From Dromaius novaehollandiae (Eukaryota > Chordata > Aves > Casuariiformes > Dromaiidae), in assembly GCF_036370855.1 (NCBI RefSeq), contig NC_088098.1:140078721-140142720 (forward strand): a stretch of 64,000 nucleotides of DNA. The letters run 5' to 3'. Of this stretch, positions 62,501 through 64,000 are shown one piece after another. The stretch's first letter is position 1; each line of letters begins with the position of its first letter. The position numbers and the translations under genes were made by a program. Below the pieces are notes generated by a model. It was given only the letters and a program-made list of their open reading frames with translations, was not told the DNA's origin and did not search any database.

Positions 62501-64000
62501 CCATGAACCTTATCCGGTAGATGGAGTAATGTTGACTTCTATCATTCTTTGCATGGTATTTTTTGGAAAGCAGGAATTTTGGTCAAGGAAAGAACTTGAT
62601 CATTTTTGATGGAAGATGTGAACACTATAATGTAAATAATACAGATTATGATACTTTGGTTTTTAAATCCAGGCCATGGCTGGACTAGAGATAACCTGTC
62701 AGATTTTTAGAGACAAGGAGTTCTTTCATTTGTATTTTCTTGCAAGACATTTACAACCTTAACTGATAAATTTGCTGAAATCTTCAAAAGTGATACATCT
62801 TGGTTATTTCACAGTAGGTGGTGACAATGTACTATCCGATTCCTGAGATATAAGACAGTGACCTATAAAAGACCATACACTTTGTGAAACTTAATTTTGC
62901 TTTTATTATTGTGAAATTCTTTGCATTGCTTTAGAGCAGTGTAAAAAACTAGAATGGCATTAAAAGTCATATTGAAGCTGTTGGTCTAGGCAGGGGAGGC
63001 CACAGATTATAAAGGAAGAACCTTCAATTCCTAGCATGTTTCTTCCTTGAACAATCAGACTTTGTCATCCTGATGGCAGACCTTTCCAGAAGTGGTGATC
63101 CGGTCTAAATCAAGATGAGTTTTGTCACTTATTTCAATTTTGACATTGACTTCTAGAGGTGAACTTTCCTGTTTTTTGGTTTTTTTCATTCTTGTTGTTT
63201 TGTTTCCCCCCCAGGGAAATCTTTACTAAGGACTCATCTATAGGACTGTGGAAATGTCCAACAGAATCTGGAATCCACATCACCCTTATGAACAGTGTAT
63301 TGCTCAGGAGAGTTCATTTCTGCTGGTGCTGTCACTTCACGGTGGAAATTTAAAAATAACTGTGAATTGATAACATGAATGTATACATTTTTTATTTTTT
63401 TCCCCCTGTGAGGTCTGTTTCCTTACATTTTTAACCAAATTAGTTTCTATTGATACTGTTGCCTTTATTTGTATGAGGCACTTTGCTGCACACAGCACTA
63501 GCAATTATTTCACGTTTGCTTTGATCATAAATCTTGTTAGGCAGTTTAACTGCTATGTGTATTCAAATGTGGTTTGCTTTAAAAGAGAATGAAAGACTTT
63601 CAGGTCCTTAACAAAATGCCATGAAGCCTGTCATGTTTGAGACTTATCAACTGATTTTGCTATTCTAAATAGAAATGATCTTTTGTGTTCCTTGCTTTTT
63701 AGTATTTTCTTTGCAAAGACAGTGATTTATTTGCTAATAAATTTAGGATAATCCAATGTCATAGGGTACTGGCTAGCTTAAGAGTTTGATCATGGGATAT
63801 TGAGCTTTTCTCCTCTAGCTTTTTTAACTTTTGTCCTTGACCAGACTAATGCAAAGAATTTAGTATCTAAGTGGTCAGGCAGACCATTTGACATCCTCAC
63901 TTTACTGTAAGCCAGTGCATTCCTCATTCAAGAGGTATGAACTTCTCCAGACTTCCTGAGTGGTATTTTACTATAGCATGTCTTCTGAAGACTTTTAAAT
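59551..64000. other. Non-coding AT-rich unique DNA with splice-like signals
   Basis: No gene is recognised. CTGACTGACT-type repetition occurs near 61445-61455. Two exon-like segments are reported as observations only: 62401-62426 (acceptor plus GTAAGTAA donor) and 63215-63353 (acceptor CCCCCCCAG then 45 open codons to TAA). The right edge of the window ends in AT-rich sequence without a visible gene boundary. Confidence 0.5.

Noticed and set aside
1..64000. CRISPR arrays, operons, tRNA or rRNA genes, viral integrations
   Set aside because: No regularly spaced repeats, no polycistronic coding blocks, no recognisable tRNA A/B-box pairs or rRNA sequence, and no LTR pairs or gag/pol/env-like frames were seen.

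Overview
This window looks like vertebrate nuclear DNA, most likely from a bird. The sequence is AT-rich with long non-coding stretches, no bacterial-style gene packing and very few interspersed repeats. The repeats I can recognise are CR1-type LINE fragments, typical of birds, turtles and crocodilians. The low repeat density favours a bird over the other two. I see no mammalian Alu, L1 or B1 sequence. No complete, recognisable protein-coding gene is present. The longest ATG-started reading frames (126 to 206 codons) lie either in GC-rich DNA or in unremarkable sequence, and fit chance expectation for 64 kb read in six frames.

Layout. Positions 1-16 kb are AT-rich unique DNA with small simple repeats, a short GC-elevated patch near 3.7-3.9 kb, a MIR-like SINE remnant near 10.0 kb and a hairpin at 11.67 kb. 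Positions 16.4-17.6 kb hold two open segments with strong splice-acceptor-like sequences in front of them. One (16,470-16,609) reads 45 codons to a stop, followed closely by AATAAA. These are the only places where I would look for undiscovered exons with some hope. Positions 18.9-19.2 kb may hold a degraded DNA-transposon derivative. Positions 23.7-26.3 kb and about 31.0 kb contain several very old SINE-like or palindromic repeats of the kind shared by sauropsids.

The regulatory focus of the window is 31.4-33.1 kb. It holds nuclear-receptor-type half-site arrays, then a clear CpG island (about 32.08-32.90 kb, densest from 32.51 kb) with a perfect GTCACGTGAC palindrome and G-runs. An AT-rich block follows, with a TATAAAA box and homeodomain-type TAATTA motifs, and it looks constrained. 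This is a good candidate for a promoter of an unannotated (probably non-coding) transcript or for a developmental enhancer.

Positions 33.1-64 kb are again mostly unique non-coding DNA. The exceptions are a 3' CR1 fragment at 47.53-48.48 kb (plus strand, reverse transcriptase broken), an older internal CR1 fragment at 52.78-53.21 kb (plus strand), a short CR1 3' end at 59.49-59.55 kb (minus strand), a pyrimidine tract at 41.0-41.1 kb, a perfect 13-bp hairpin at 42.91 kb and a G-quadruplex motif at 45.96 kb.

Overall this looks like an intergenic or intronic region, perhaps a gene desert with one CpG-island regulatory centre. I found no convincing new multi-gene system. The candidates worth checking are the CpG-island cluster, the 16.47 kb open segment and a few structured elements.
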